From Clostridia bacterium (GTDB taxonomy: Bacteria > Bacillota > Clostridia > TANB77 > UBA1234): a DNA stretch of 7,883 nucleotides. The notes below the pieces were generated by a model that searched no databases, was not told the origin of the DNA, and saw only the letters and a list, made by a program, of their open reading frames with translations. Positions 1-5,797 of the stretch are shown here, in pieces (within the stretch, counting starts at the first letter, position 1; each line of letters opens with the position of its first letter). Position numbers and translations under genes: made by a program. The stretch is from NCBI GenBank assembly GCA_900765095.1, contig CAAFRB010000083.1, positions 1 to 7,883 on the forward strand. The letters are read 5' to 3'.

Positions 1-31
1 AAATCCGTTGACTCCCAAAACACTTATAACA

Positions 32-46
32 AATTGAATTTCAATT
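32..46. promoter_or_regulatory. Palindrome upstream of porin gene, possible operator
   Basis: The sequence AATTGAA-T-TTCAATT is a perfect 7+7 palindrome around one base. It lies about 55 bases before the porin ATG. The position suits a regulator binding site, but the region is AT-rich and such palindromes arise by chance. I see no convincing TAnnTTTG box between it and the ATG, so the porin promoter is not located. Confidence 0.25.
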
Positions 47-100
47 ATTTCAAAGAACTTCTATGATTTTTTAGTGGACACTAATGTATAATTTAAGACT

Positions 101-1246
101 ATGAAACGATTACTTTTATTGACTTTAGGCTTAACTATGATCGGTGCTGCCAAAGCACAGGAAGAAAAATTAGAAATAAAACCTTCAGGACGTATTTTGT
201 TGGATGGGGGACTTTTTAAGGCTAATGAACAAGACGACAAGTTCAATGACGGTTTTGCTATTCCCGATATGCGAGTTGGATTTAGTGCATCGTATGGTGC
301 ATGGAAGGCAAAGGTAGATATGGGATATGCATATGGAAAGGTGAACATGAAGGATGTATTTATTCAGTATAACTTTGATAAAGATGCGTCAGATTTCCTG
401 CGTGCCGGATATTTTATCCATCAGTTTGGTTTGCAAAGTGCTACTAGCTCTTCTTTTAAGATCTCGATGGAAGAGCCTGCAAGTAACCAGGCTTTCAACA
501 ATTCGCGTATGATTGGTTTGATGTATCAGCATACAAGAAGTAAATTTCTGGGAACTTTGAGTTTCTTTACAGAATCGGATGCTATGAAAATGACATCCGA
601 CAAATTGGGAAATCAAGGTGTAGGAATGATGACCCGATTGGTATATAAGCCATTCTGTGAACCGGGAAAGATATTTCATGTCGGACTTTCTGGAGCGTTT
701 GAAACACCTCGTTATGATTCCGATGCAGAATTGAGTCATCATGCGTATACTTTGTCGACTACCTTCCCGACACGAATTGCTAAGGTCGTTGCTCAGGAAG
801 CGGTTATTGATGATGCCAAAATGTTATACAAATTTACTCCGGAACTCAATGCCGCAATAGGACGTATCGGACTGGAAACTCAGTATTTCTATGTAAATGT
901 TAACAGAAAAGATAAGCCTAATTACAAGGCAAGTGGTGCTTATGGAACGATCCGTGCACTTGTAAAAGGTAAGAATTATAAGTACTCTGACTTGGATGGA
1001 GGTATTGCTACTCCTGATCCGGGAGCTATGGAGGTTGTTCTTTCGTATAACTATACAGATATGTCTGATCATAAAGCTGAAATTCTGGGAGGAAGACTGA
1101 ATGACTGGTCGGCTACATTCAACTACTATATCAATAAGTATATGATATGGCGTGTTCGCGGCTCTTACACTACTACAACCGACAGAATCAATACTCCGAA
1201 TACAAAACTGGCGCTTATTGAAACACGTTTGCAGATAAAATTCTGA
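101..1246 (+). CDS. Outer membrane porin, phosphate-selective porin O/P-like
   Basis: This 381-residue protein is probably a trimer-forming beta-barrel that lets small anionic solutes cross the outer membrane. Residues 1-20 form a signal peptide: a basic start, a Leu-rich core and an AKA-Q cleavage site. The mature part alternates polar and apolar residues, is rich in Gly, Tyr and Phe, and ends in Phe (LQIKF), as barrel proteins do for assembly by the BAM complex. The early stretch with SGRILLDGG, the DMRVGF strand, and the segment FLRAGYFIHQFGLQ followed by a long loop resemble the OprP/OprO-like porins of Bacteroidetes. ATG 101 is chosen because the signal peptide begins there. The agp-like gene follows after 56 bases on the same strand, so the two may be co-transcribed and act in phosphate or sugar-phosphate uptake. 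Porin class is well supported; phosphate selectivity is inferred from the family only. Confidence 0.8.
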   Translation: MKRLLLLTLGLTMIGAAKAQEEKLEIKPSGRILLDGGLFKANEQDDKFNDGFAIPDMRVGFSASYGAWKAKVDMGYAYGKVNMKDVFIQYNFDKDASDFLRAGYFIHQFGLQSATSSSFKISMEEPASNQAFNNSRMIGLMYQHTRSKFLGTLSFFTESDAMKMTSDKLGNQGVGMMTRLVYKPFCEPGKIFHVGLSGAFETPRYDSDAELSHHAYTLSTTFPTRIAKVVAQEAVIDDAKMLYKFTPELNAAIGRIGLETQYFYVNVNRKDKPNYKASGAYGTIRALVKGKNYKYSDLDGGIATPDPGAMEVVLSYNYTDMSDHKAEILGGRLNDWSATFNYYINKYMIWRVRGSYTTTTDRINTPNTKLALIETRLQIKF

Positions 1247-1302
1247 TAGAAATAGAGAATTTGTAATTATAGTTTGTAGTTTTGACAAATAAAAACTGTA
1301 TT

Positions 1303-2589
1303 ATGAGAAATCTAAATAAGCTGTCGTTATTAATACTGGTATTTGCCTGCCCTGTGTTTGTGTGGGCTCAGACCAAACGTTCACCCGAATTTAAAGAAAA
1401 ATATACCTTAAAAGAAGTAGTTGTTCTTAGTCGTCATAATATCCGCTCTCCGTTGTCTGACAACGGGAGCGCTTTGGGAAAATTAACTCCTCATCAATGG
1501 ACAAAGTGGAGTTCAGCTTCTAGTGAACTCACTTTGAGAGGAGGAGTTTTGGAAACAATGATGGGACAATTTTTCCGTAAATGGCTGGTTGATGAAGGAT
1601 TATTTACTGAAAATTATGTACCGAGTGTGGATGAAGTAAACATCTACGCCAATAGTATGCAACGCACAATTGCAACAGCGCAATACTTTTCTTCAGGATT
1701 TATGCCAGTAGCCAACCTGGCTATTTATCATCGATACACTCCGAGCAAGATGGATCCGGTATTTTTCCCTCGCCTGACAAAAGTAAGTGACTCCTTCTGT
1801 GCAGAAGCAATGTCTCAAATTGCAGCAATGGGAGGCAAAAACGGAATAAGAGGAATTAATGAGAAACTCGAAGACTCATACCAAATTCTGGCAGATGTTC
1901 TTGATCTGAAAGATTCACCTGCTTGTAAAGCTGGAGAAACTTGTGCCTTTGATGATTATGATACTCAAATTATATTGAAAAAAGGAGAGGAGCCTGCAAT
2001 GAAAGGTTCTCTGAAGCTTGCCAATTCAGCATCTGACGCTTTTATCTTGCAATATTATGAAGAGACTGATGCAAGAAAAGCTTCATTCGGACATGAAATC
2101 TCTAATTCTGACTGGGAAAAGATTGCCCGAGTAAAGGATGTATATGGGGATGTACTTTTTACAGCACCTATTGTAGCTTATAATGTGGCACATCCATTAC
2201 TTGTATACATAAATGATGAACTTAATTCAGAAGCTCGAAAATTTACTTTCTTATGTGGACATGATTCAAATATTGCAAGTGTGAATGCTGCTTTGGAAGT
2301 GGAAGATTATGAATTACCTAATTCCATCGAAAAAAAGACTCCAATTGGTTGTAAGTTGGTATTTGAAAAATGGCTGGACAAAGAAGGAAATGAGTTTATT
2401 TCGGTCAATCTGGTATATCAGAGCACTGAACAATTGAGAAATTTGGAAATGCTCGACAAGGAAAACTCTCCTATGGTTTATCAGTTACAACTGAAAGGGT
2501 TAGATTTGAATTCTGATGGATTGTATTCATTTAAAGATGTTTGTACTCGTTTTGAAAAAGCCATCACTGCTTATGACGATATTAAATGA
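1303..2589 (+). CDS. agp: Periplasmic acid glucose-1-phosphatase (histidine acid phosphatase)
   Basis: The protein (428 residues) should hydrolyse glucose-1-phosphate and other phosphomonoesters, possibly including phytate, in the periplasm. The frame is open from a TTG at 1282, but ATG 1303 begins a good signal peptide (MRNLNKLSLLILVFA, cleavage near VWA-Q). Residues 44-50, RHNIRSP, are the histidine-phosphatase motif with nucleophile His45, in the RHN form that E. coli Agp also has. His320-Asp321 in GHDSNIAS supplies the proton donor. Other stretches also recall E. coli Agp: YANSMQRTIATAQ (about 115-127), KDSPACK, LQYYE, LFTAP and YQSTEQLRN. The length is close to that of E. coli Agp (413 residues). 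Cysteines around 166, 208, 214 and 318 could form disulfides, as fits a periplasmic enzyme. It lies behind a porin and just before a terminator, suggesting a two-gene phosphate or sugar-phosphate scavenging unit. The Agp assignment rests on recalled sequence, not a search. Confidence 0.9.
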   Translation: MRNLNKLSLLILVFACPVFVWAQTKRSPEFKEKYTLKEVVVLSRHNIRSPLSDNGSALGKLTPHQWTKWSSASSELTLRGGVLETMMGQFFRKWLVDEGLFTENYVPSVDEVNIYANSMQRTIATAQYFSSGFMPVANLAIYHRYTPSKMDPVFFPRLTKVSDSFCAEAMSQIAAMGGKNGIRGINEKLEDSYQILADVLDLKDSPACKAGETCAFDDYDTQIILKKGEEPAMKGSLKLANSASDAFILQYYEETDARKASFGHEISNSDWEKIARVKDVYGDVLFTAPIVAYNVAHPLLVYINDELNSEARKFTFLCGHDSNIASVNAALEVEDYELPNSIEKKTPIGCKLVFEKWLDKEGNEFISVNLVYQSTEQLRNLEMLDKENSPMVYQLQLKGLDLNSDGLYSFKDVCTRFEKAITAYDDIK

Positions 2590-2623
2590 TTAACTTTTAC
2601 ATAAGTTTCTTTCTAATTTGTAG

Positions 2624-2662
2624 AGAAGGGGGTAATCGTTTTTACGGTTATCCCTTCTTTTT
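2624..2662 (+). terminator. Intrinsic terminator after agp
   Basis: The arms AGAAGGG-g-GTAATCG and CGGTTATCCCTTCT form a 14-bp stem with one bulged G and two G-U pairs around a TTTTTA loop, followed by a run of T. It lies 35 bases past the agp stop, so it most likely ends the porin-agp transcript. Confidence 0.85.
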
Positions 2663-2825
2663 ATATTAGATATAACTTATTTATTTATAGTATAATGAGT
2701 TATAATTGCATCTATATTTTTAGAGTATTGACTTCCTGTTTAACTAATTCTCCAAGAGCATAAGGTAAAAATCTGAAGGCTGTATTGAAGCCTGTTTATC
2801 TATAGGAAAAGTTTTAGGATACGCA
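2663..2825. other. Gene-poor gap between two terminators
   Basis: I see no supportable gene here. There is a 22-codon plus-strand frame from ATG 2695 and two short minus-strand frames without starts (stops near 2714 and 2750). A small hairpin, AGGCT-gtattga-AGCCT, lies near 2777-2793. Because a second plus-strand terminator follows, a short non-coding transcript is possible, but no good promoter box is visible. The open minus-strand frames could instead be traces of a decayed gene. Confidence 0.3.
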
Positions 2826-2873
2826 AAGGATAAGTGCAAAACCTCAAAAGTGAGGTTTATATCCTTTTTTTTA
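2826..2873 (+). terminator. Two-tier intrinsic terminator
   Basis: The outer stem AAAGGATA/TATCCTTT (8 bp, perfect) encloses an inner hairpin AAACCTCA-aaag-TGAGGTTT (8 bp, perfect), followed by eight T. The T run is only on the plus strand, so it works for rightward transcription. It is either a backup for the agp terminator or the end of an unannotated short RNA. It also shields the minus-strand tRNA-like gene from rightward read-through. Confidence 0.7.
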
Positions 2874-2955
2874 ATCTATAAATCAGAGAAATTAGCTTGT
2901 GAATCAGTGACTAAAATACGCTAATTATCAGTATATTAGCCTTTAACCAAAGAAG

Positions 2956-3062
2956 AGCGGTAAGCGGGACTCGAACCCGTGACCCTTAGCTTGGGAAGCT
3001 AATGCTCTTCTTCGGCTCCCAAAAGTTTCACTTTCGGGAGCTACCAACTGAGCTACAACCTT
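2956..3062 (-). tRNA. tRNA-Gly(CCC)-like gene with a 34-base hairpin insert in the D loop
   Basis: On the minus strand the parts of a tRNA appear in order: TAGCTC-AGTTGGTA of the D arm, a 34-base insert, the GAGC of the D stem, anticodon stem TTAGC/GCTAA with loop TTCCCAA (anticodon CCC, plus-strand 2993-2995), variable loop GGGTC, and T arm ACGGG-TTCGAGT-CCCGC. Without the insert (about 3008-3041) it would be of normal size. Two things look wrong for a working glycine tRNA. The acceptor strands AAGGTTG and TTACCGC pair only at three Watson-Crick positions plus one wobble, and the last T-stem pair is A-C. No CCA is encoded. It could be a decayed gene, a tRNA with an unusual maturation, or a tRNA-derived regulatory RNA. 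The tRNA origin is certain; function is not. Confidence 0.75.
3015..3041 (-). repeat. 12-bp hairpin inserted in the tRNA-like gene
   Basis: As minus-strand RNA, GCUCCCGAAAGU and ACUUUUGGGAGC pair over all 12 positions, with one G-U, around a GAA loop. The G-U forms only in minus-strand RNA, so the pairing suits the transcribed strand of the tRNA-like gene. The remaining insert bases, CGAAGAA, link the hairpin to the 3' half of the D stem. Confidence 0.8.
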
Positions 3063-3191
3063 TTATCCACTCTTTCTGATAAATTAGTATTTAGGTTTTA
3101 TAAAACTGGTTTAACTCTTGGTTTAACTCAATAAGTTAACGAGAAGTATTCAACAATAAATTAATAATCTCATGCGGCTAAGACCGCATTA
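3063..3191 (-). other. Leader of the tRNA-like transcript, with hairpin and tandem repeat
   Basis: This is the stretch between the promoter and the tRNA-like gene. It has a hairpin ATGCGG-tcttag-CCGCAT at plus-strand 3173-3190, close to the expected transcript start. It also has two adjacent copies of AGAGTTAAACCA/TGAGTTAAACCA (plus-strand ggtttaactc near 3109-3130). No open frame of note is present. The repeat pair could be protein or recombinase binding sites, or chance in AT-rich sequence. Confidence 0.35.
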
Positions 3192-3222
3192 CAAATATAG
3201 CAATTATAAACCGTACAGGCAA
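3192..3222 (-). promoter_or_regulatory. Bacteroidetes-type promoter for the tRNA-like gene
   Basis: Read on the minus strand there is a perfect -7 box TATATTTG (plus-strand 3192-3199) with TTG at 3220-3222, exactly 20 bases upstream. This fits the Bacteroides TTTG-N19-21-TAnnTTTG consensus. Transcription would start near 3185 and run leftward into the tRNA-like gene. The operon on the right ends in a terminator before this site, so the promoter serves a separate unit. Confidence 0.65.
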
Positions 3223-3301
3223 TCAATCGATAATCTTTATGTCTTGGAATGAAATGTTCAACCTTCTACGAAGAAAAGATATTTCAATATTCTCACCCAA
3301 T

Positions 3302-3345
3302 AAAAAAAACAGCATAAGAGTTTTTTAGGCTCAAATGCTGTTTTT
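3302..3345 (-). terminator. Terminator of the four-gene operon
   Basis: Arms AAAAACAGCAT and ATGCTGTTTTT form an 11-bp perfect stem, with an inner GAG/CTC pairing, and eight T follow on the minus strand. It lies about 20 bases past the stop of the PBP-like gene. The plus strand also has five T after the hairpin, so it may act in both directions. Confidence 0.8.
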
Positions 3346-3365
3346 ACATATAAAATTTAATTTGG

Positions 3366-4244
3366 CTATTTATTCATATAATCCACTATTTGCCTAAACA
3401 CTTCACCAGCCATGAATCCAGCAGCAGGTAATCCCTCCTTATTGATAGAAACAATAATAGAATATTGAGGATTATCAGCAGGGAAATAACCACAGAACTC
3501 TACAATATAGCTTCCATTTTCAAGTTGTAAAGTGCCTGTCTTTCCAGCTACCTGTACTTTCTCTGATTTTGCAGATTGTCCTAAACCGTCAGTTACCACA
3601 TATTTTAATGCTTGCTTTAGGCTATCAGTATTTGCCTTATTTGCTATATCCCCATTCTTGGCAATATCATTATATAGAGTAAGCATTTCTAGAGTATTCA
3701 GACTATCTAAATTAATTTCCATCTTCTTTAACTGGGCTTGATATGCCTGTTCACTACCAAAAGCCTTTTCTATTGTTTTATAAACTGCAATCTCTGAACT
3801 TACAGCTAATCCCTGTTGGATAGTGATTGTACCATATCCACCTCTATGCCAATTATGGTCTTTTATCTCTACTTCATTTGTAGAATAAATTCCATTGCCA
3901 ACATTTACTGTATCTGATAATTTGACTTTACCTGTTTCCAGTGCAGCCAATATAGATATAGGTTGTATCAATCCCAAAGTTTGTGCTTGGGGTAGATTCT
4001 CACTTGGTTGGTAGTTTGCACTATCTTTTCTTTCAAGTCCTACCATAGCTTTTATTTGTCCTGTCTGGACTTCCATGATTATGGCTTGACCAGATAAGGC
4101 ATTTAGTTCTGATAGATTGCTTTCTAAGATAGATTTAGTTTTGCTTTGTAAAGTTTTATCTATAAAAGAATTATAATTCTTGTTGTATTTACAAGATGCT
4201 ATTCCAATTAAGAATAAAAAAAACACCCAATTACGTGCTTTCAT
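3366..4244 (-). CDS. FtsI/PBP2-like transpeptidase-domain lipoprotein, catalytic residues lost
   Basis: This 292-residue protein is a lipoprotein (IASC lipobox, Cys18) carrying only a degenerate class B penicillin-binding transpeptidase domain. The fold is recognisable: MEVQTGQIKAMV (about 57-68), GGYGTITIQQGLAVSS (135-150), AGKTGT with the KTG triad at 235-237, and CGYFPADNPQYS (251-262), all typical of Bacteroidetes FtsI. The key motifs are gone. Where PGSTFKP is expected the protein reads TLGLIQP, so the nucleophile Ser is Gly91 and the general-base Lys is Gln94. The SxN motif reads SSE (149-151). It therefore cannot acylate on peptidoglycan or beta-lactams in the usual way. The pedestal domain and membrane anchor of FtsI are missing, with the lipid signal in their place. 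No acidic surface-export signal follows Cys18, so a periplasm-facing location is likely. It is last in a four-gene operon and may bind peptidoglycan or a division protein as a non-catalytic partner (inference). Confidence 0.85.
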   Translation of the reverse strand: MKARNWVFFLFLIGIASCKYNKNYNSFIDKTLQSKTKSILESNLSELNALSGQAIIMEVQTGQIKAMVGLERKDSANYQPSENLPQAQTLGLIQPISILAALETGKVKLSDTVNVGNGIYSTNEVEIKDHNWHRGGYGTITIQQGLAVSSEIAVYKTIEKAFGSEQAYQAQLKKMEINLDSLNTLEMLTLYNDIAKNGDIANKANTDSLKQALKYVVTDGLGQSAKSEKVQVAGKTGTLQLENGSYIVEFCGYFPADNPQYSIIVSINKEGLPAAGFMAGEVFRQIVDYMNK

Positions 4245-4269
4245 TAGATTACAATAATTGTTATGCTTA

Positions 4270-4587
4270 TTAAAGATTTGTCTTTGCTGCTAATAATAAA
4301 GAAGCACCAGCTGTTAAATCCATGCTATCAAAATTTTTTATGATTGGAATCATATTATTTCTTATATATGAATCAGAAATTGGCTGTTTGCATCCTTGGG
4401 CATATTCTTTAAAAAAGTAATATAAACAATTATCGCTTTCTTGTTCTGAAAGATTCTCTTGTACTTTAAGTAAATAGTGAATAGCTTTAAGTTCTTTTGC
4501 CATTTTAAATTGGTCGTTAAGATGCCCACTGACCATCATTATTCCAAAGATGGAAGACATGATTTTTTTCTGTTGAGTTTCATTCAT
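4270..4587 (-). CDS. Small helical protein of unknown function (105 aa)
   Basis: I do not recognise this protein. It looks fully alpha-helical and soluble, with no signal peptide. An N-terminal helix runs through QQKKIMSSIFGIMMVSG; the middle has a charged stretch with YLLKVQENLSEQESDN; the C-terminus is apolar (GASLLLAAKTNL). It has 3 tryptophan-free helices or more and single Cys residues near 54 and 66. It begins 25 bases after the 99-residue gene and ends 25 bases before the PBP-like gene, so it is very likely co-transcribed with both. A distant relation to TerB-type helical proteins is possible but not shown by any motif I can name. A cytoplasmic role is likely, in contrast to the lipoprotein encoded next. 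Confidence 0.7.
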   Translation of the reverse strand: MNETQQKKIMSSIFGIMMVSGHLNDQFKMAKELKAIHYLLKVQENLSEQESDNCLYYFFKEYAQGCKQPISDSYIRNNMIPIIKNFDSMDLTAGASLLLAAKTNL

Positions 4588-4612
4588 ATTAGTATGTATT
4601 ATGGTTGATTTA

Positions 4613-4912
4613 TTATAATAATTCTTCCGCTTGCTGAACTAAAGATGCAGCTATTCCGTGCAAATCCATTATTGTCATTTTTTTACCTTTAAAATAATAA
4701 GGTGCAAGAAATACGCTTCGTCCAGAACTTTGTACAATATCCGCTATTTCACTCATAAGTACACTGACTGTTCCACATTCAACTCTAAGTCTTTCTTTGT
4801 TAGCAGAATAAGGATATTGTAACTCACTTGCTATATAATCAAGTTTGGGTTCAAGCTGTTTAATTAAAGCATTGATGCGCCCAATAGCATTGTAATTTGA
4901 AAAGAATCCCAT
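4613..4912 (-). CDS. Small helical protein of unknown function (99 aa)
   Basis: I do not recognise this protein. It starts MGFFSNYNAIGRINALIKQLE, then has helices with VSVLMSEIADIVQSSGR and a C-terminal IAASLVQQAEELL with heptad-like spacing that could form a coiled coil. There is no signal peptide or membrane segment. A short aromatic stretch, LAPYYFKGKK (about 69-78), separates the last two helices. It sits 28 bases after the TerB-like gene and 25 bases before the 105-residue gene in the same direction. The even spacing and shared strand indicate one operon. Helix-helix interaction with its neighbours is plausible; nothing points to an enzyme. Confidence 0.7.
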   Translation of the reverse strand: MGFFSNYNAIGRINALIKQLEPKLDYIASELQYPYSANKERLRVECGTVSVLMSEIADIVQSSGRSVFLAPYYFKGKKMTIMDLHGIAASLVQQAEELL

Positions 4913-4940
4913 GATGTATGCCTATTAGATAATTGTTTTA

Positions 4941-5351
4941 TTATAATGAATAAATCTCATGCTTGGTATAGAGGTAATTATTTATGTTTACATTACACAT
5001 TTCTGCCATAGCTACAATAATCTTTTTCTCTTCATTAAAATCATTGATGCAGAACATTCCAAAACAACCAATAGCTTTGGCAGCAGCTTCCAACCAGAGG
5101 TATGCAATAGTATCTTTCTTATCGGCATTCATGTTGGCAATAATCGTAACCATTTCTGATTGAGGAATAGAAATTGCACTATCAATTAGTAATCTGTATT
5201 TAGTTAATGAAGTACTGTCATCCATTTTTATGGCAATATTTTGTATATACTGATGTGAAGAATATCCAATTCTCCCATTAGCGTTACTAACAAACATTAG
5301 AGATTTAAGTATAGCAACCTTTTCTCTCTCTGTTAATTCATACCAAGTCAT
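4941..5351 (-). CDS. TerB-like helical protein, first gene of the operon
   Basis: The protein has about 136 residues from ATG 5351 (MTWYELTEREK). The frame is also open upstream to a TTG at 5381, but that would overlap a leader hairpin, so the ATG is preferred. Residues after the start read EREKVAILKSLMFVSNANGRIGYSSHQYI, then after two more helices DKKDTIAYLWLEAAAKAIG and NEEKKIIVAMAEMCNV. This layout of paired helices, with small and acidic residues between them, recalls TerB-like proteins (tellurite-resistance-associated helical family, often tied to stress or phage response at the membrane). The resemblance is only by pattern and the metal-binding acidic residues of classic TerB are not clearly conserved. 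It is followed 28 bases later by the 99-residue gene and preceded by a good promoter. Confidence 0.6.
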   Translation of the reverse strand: MTWYELTEREKVAILKSLMFVSNANGRIGYSSHQYIQNIAIKMDDSTSLTKYRLLIDSAISIPQSEMVTIIANMNADKKDTIAYLWLEAAAKAIGCFGMFCINDFNEEKKIIVAMAEMCNVNINNYLYTKHEIYSL

Positions 5352-5373
5352 ACTATGTAATTTATGCTCGCCT

Positions 5374-5414
5374 GTTCCCAATAGGTAAGCTATTAATAAA
5401 AAACATTGGGGAAC
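5374..5414 (-). promoter_or_regulatory. Leader hairpin before the four-gene operon
   Basis: In the minus-strand transcript GTTCCCcAAT pairs with ATTGGGAAC (9 bp, one bulged C), and inside it AATAG pairs with CTATT. The hairpin ends about 23 bases before the ATG of the TerB-like gene. It could be a regulator site in DNA, or a leader structure that affects stability or translation. It is not a terminator: no T run follows it. Confidence 0.5.
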
Positions 5415-5460
5415 GCATAATCAAATTATTTTCTGATTATCAATGCTCATAATTTTCTTG

Positions 5461-5492
5461 CAAATATATTAATATTATTCTTGTCAAATAAA
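5461..5492 (-). promoter_or_regulatory. Bacteroidetes-type promoter of the four-gene operon
   Basis: The minus strand has a perfect -7 box TATATTTG (5461-5468). Upstream, TTTA lies at the standard 20-base spacing (5489-5492) and TTTG at 16 bases (5485-5488). Transcription would begin near 5455 and give a leader of about 100 bases holding the GTTCCC hairpin. Confidence 0.65.
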
Positions 5493-5731
5493 CATAAAAG
5501 GAATGAAAGTATATAAAACCCCGATTTTTAACAGTTCTAAAAGAGTTAAGGACTTATATAGTTTTCATACGGCTATATCTTTGGCTATTTACCAACTGCT
5601 ATTTCCAGTATGGATTATAAGACTTAAGGTGATTCTAAAGTTTAAAAACTTATGGATTTGACCTGTTACTATAAGGCTGAAATGCCAAACATAAATAATC
5701 AGACTTTAGATATATCTGGAGTTTAAAATTT
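5493..5731. other. Non-coding stretch between operon promoter and recombinase repeat
   Basis: No gene is visible on either strand. Two loosely similar segments about 81 bases apart (starting at 5620 and 5701; both begin AGACTT and share a GTTTAAAA block) could be degenerate direct repeats. Together with the perfect inverted repeat just to the right, this is a candidate attachment or binding region for the neighbouring recombinase, but nothing proves it. Confidence 0.3.
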
Positions 5732-5792
5732 AGGTAGGACAAACTCAGATTTGGGTATATAAAGCTAACCTTGTTCTTGATTTGTCCTACCT
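5732..5792 (-). repeat. Perfect 12-bp inverted repeat just past the recombinase gene
   Basis: AGGTAGGACAAA (5732-5743) and TTTGTCCTACCT (5781-5792) are exact reverse complements separated by 37 bases. The repeat begins 5 bases after the recombinase stop codon. As RNA it could end the recombinase transcript, but the long loop and the mixed AAATTTTAAA tail make it a poor intrinsic terminator. It could equally be a recombinase binding or crossover site. Confidence 0.6.
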
Positions 5793-5797
5793 GTTGT

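Noticed and set aside
1303..1371. Possible lipobox (VFAC) in the phosphatase signal peptide
   Set aside because: Phe before the Ala-Cys is not usual for a lipobox, and a better ordinary cleavage site (VWA-Q) follows.
1432..1452. RHN in place of RHG in the histidine phosphatase motif
   Set aside because: E. coli Agp also has RHN at this place, so it is a subfamily trait and not a lost residue.
2695..2763. Plus-strand 22-codon frame
   Set aside because: Too short, no ribosome site or promoter, and no recognisable peptide class.
2712..2880. Minus-strand open frames of roughly 27 and 46 codons without clear starts
   Set aside because: They overlap each other and a perfect plus-strand terminator, have no good start or ribosome site, and match no family I know.
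4941..5381. TTG start at 5381 for the TerB-like gene
   Set aside because: It lies within the leader hairpin, adds ten residues without family resemblance, and a good ATG follows at 5351.
5620..5733. Loose direct repeat of about 33 bases at an 81-base period
   Set aside because: Only about two thirds of positions agree in AT-rich sequence; not enough to call a repeat array or attachment site.
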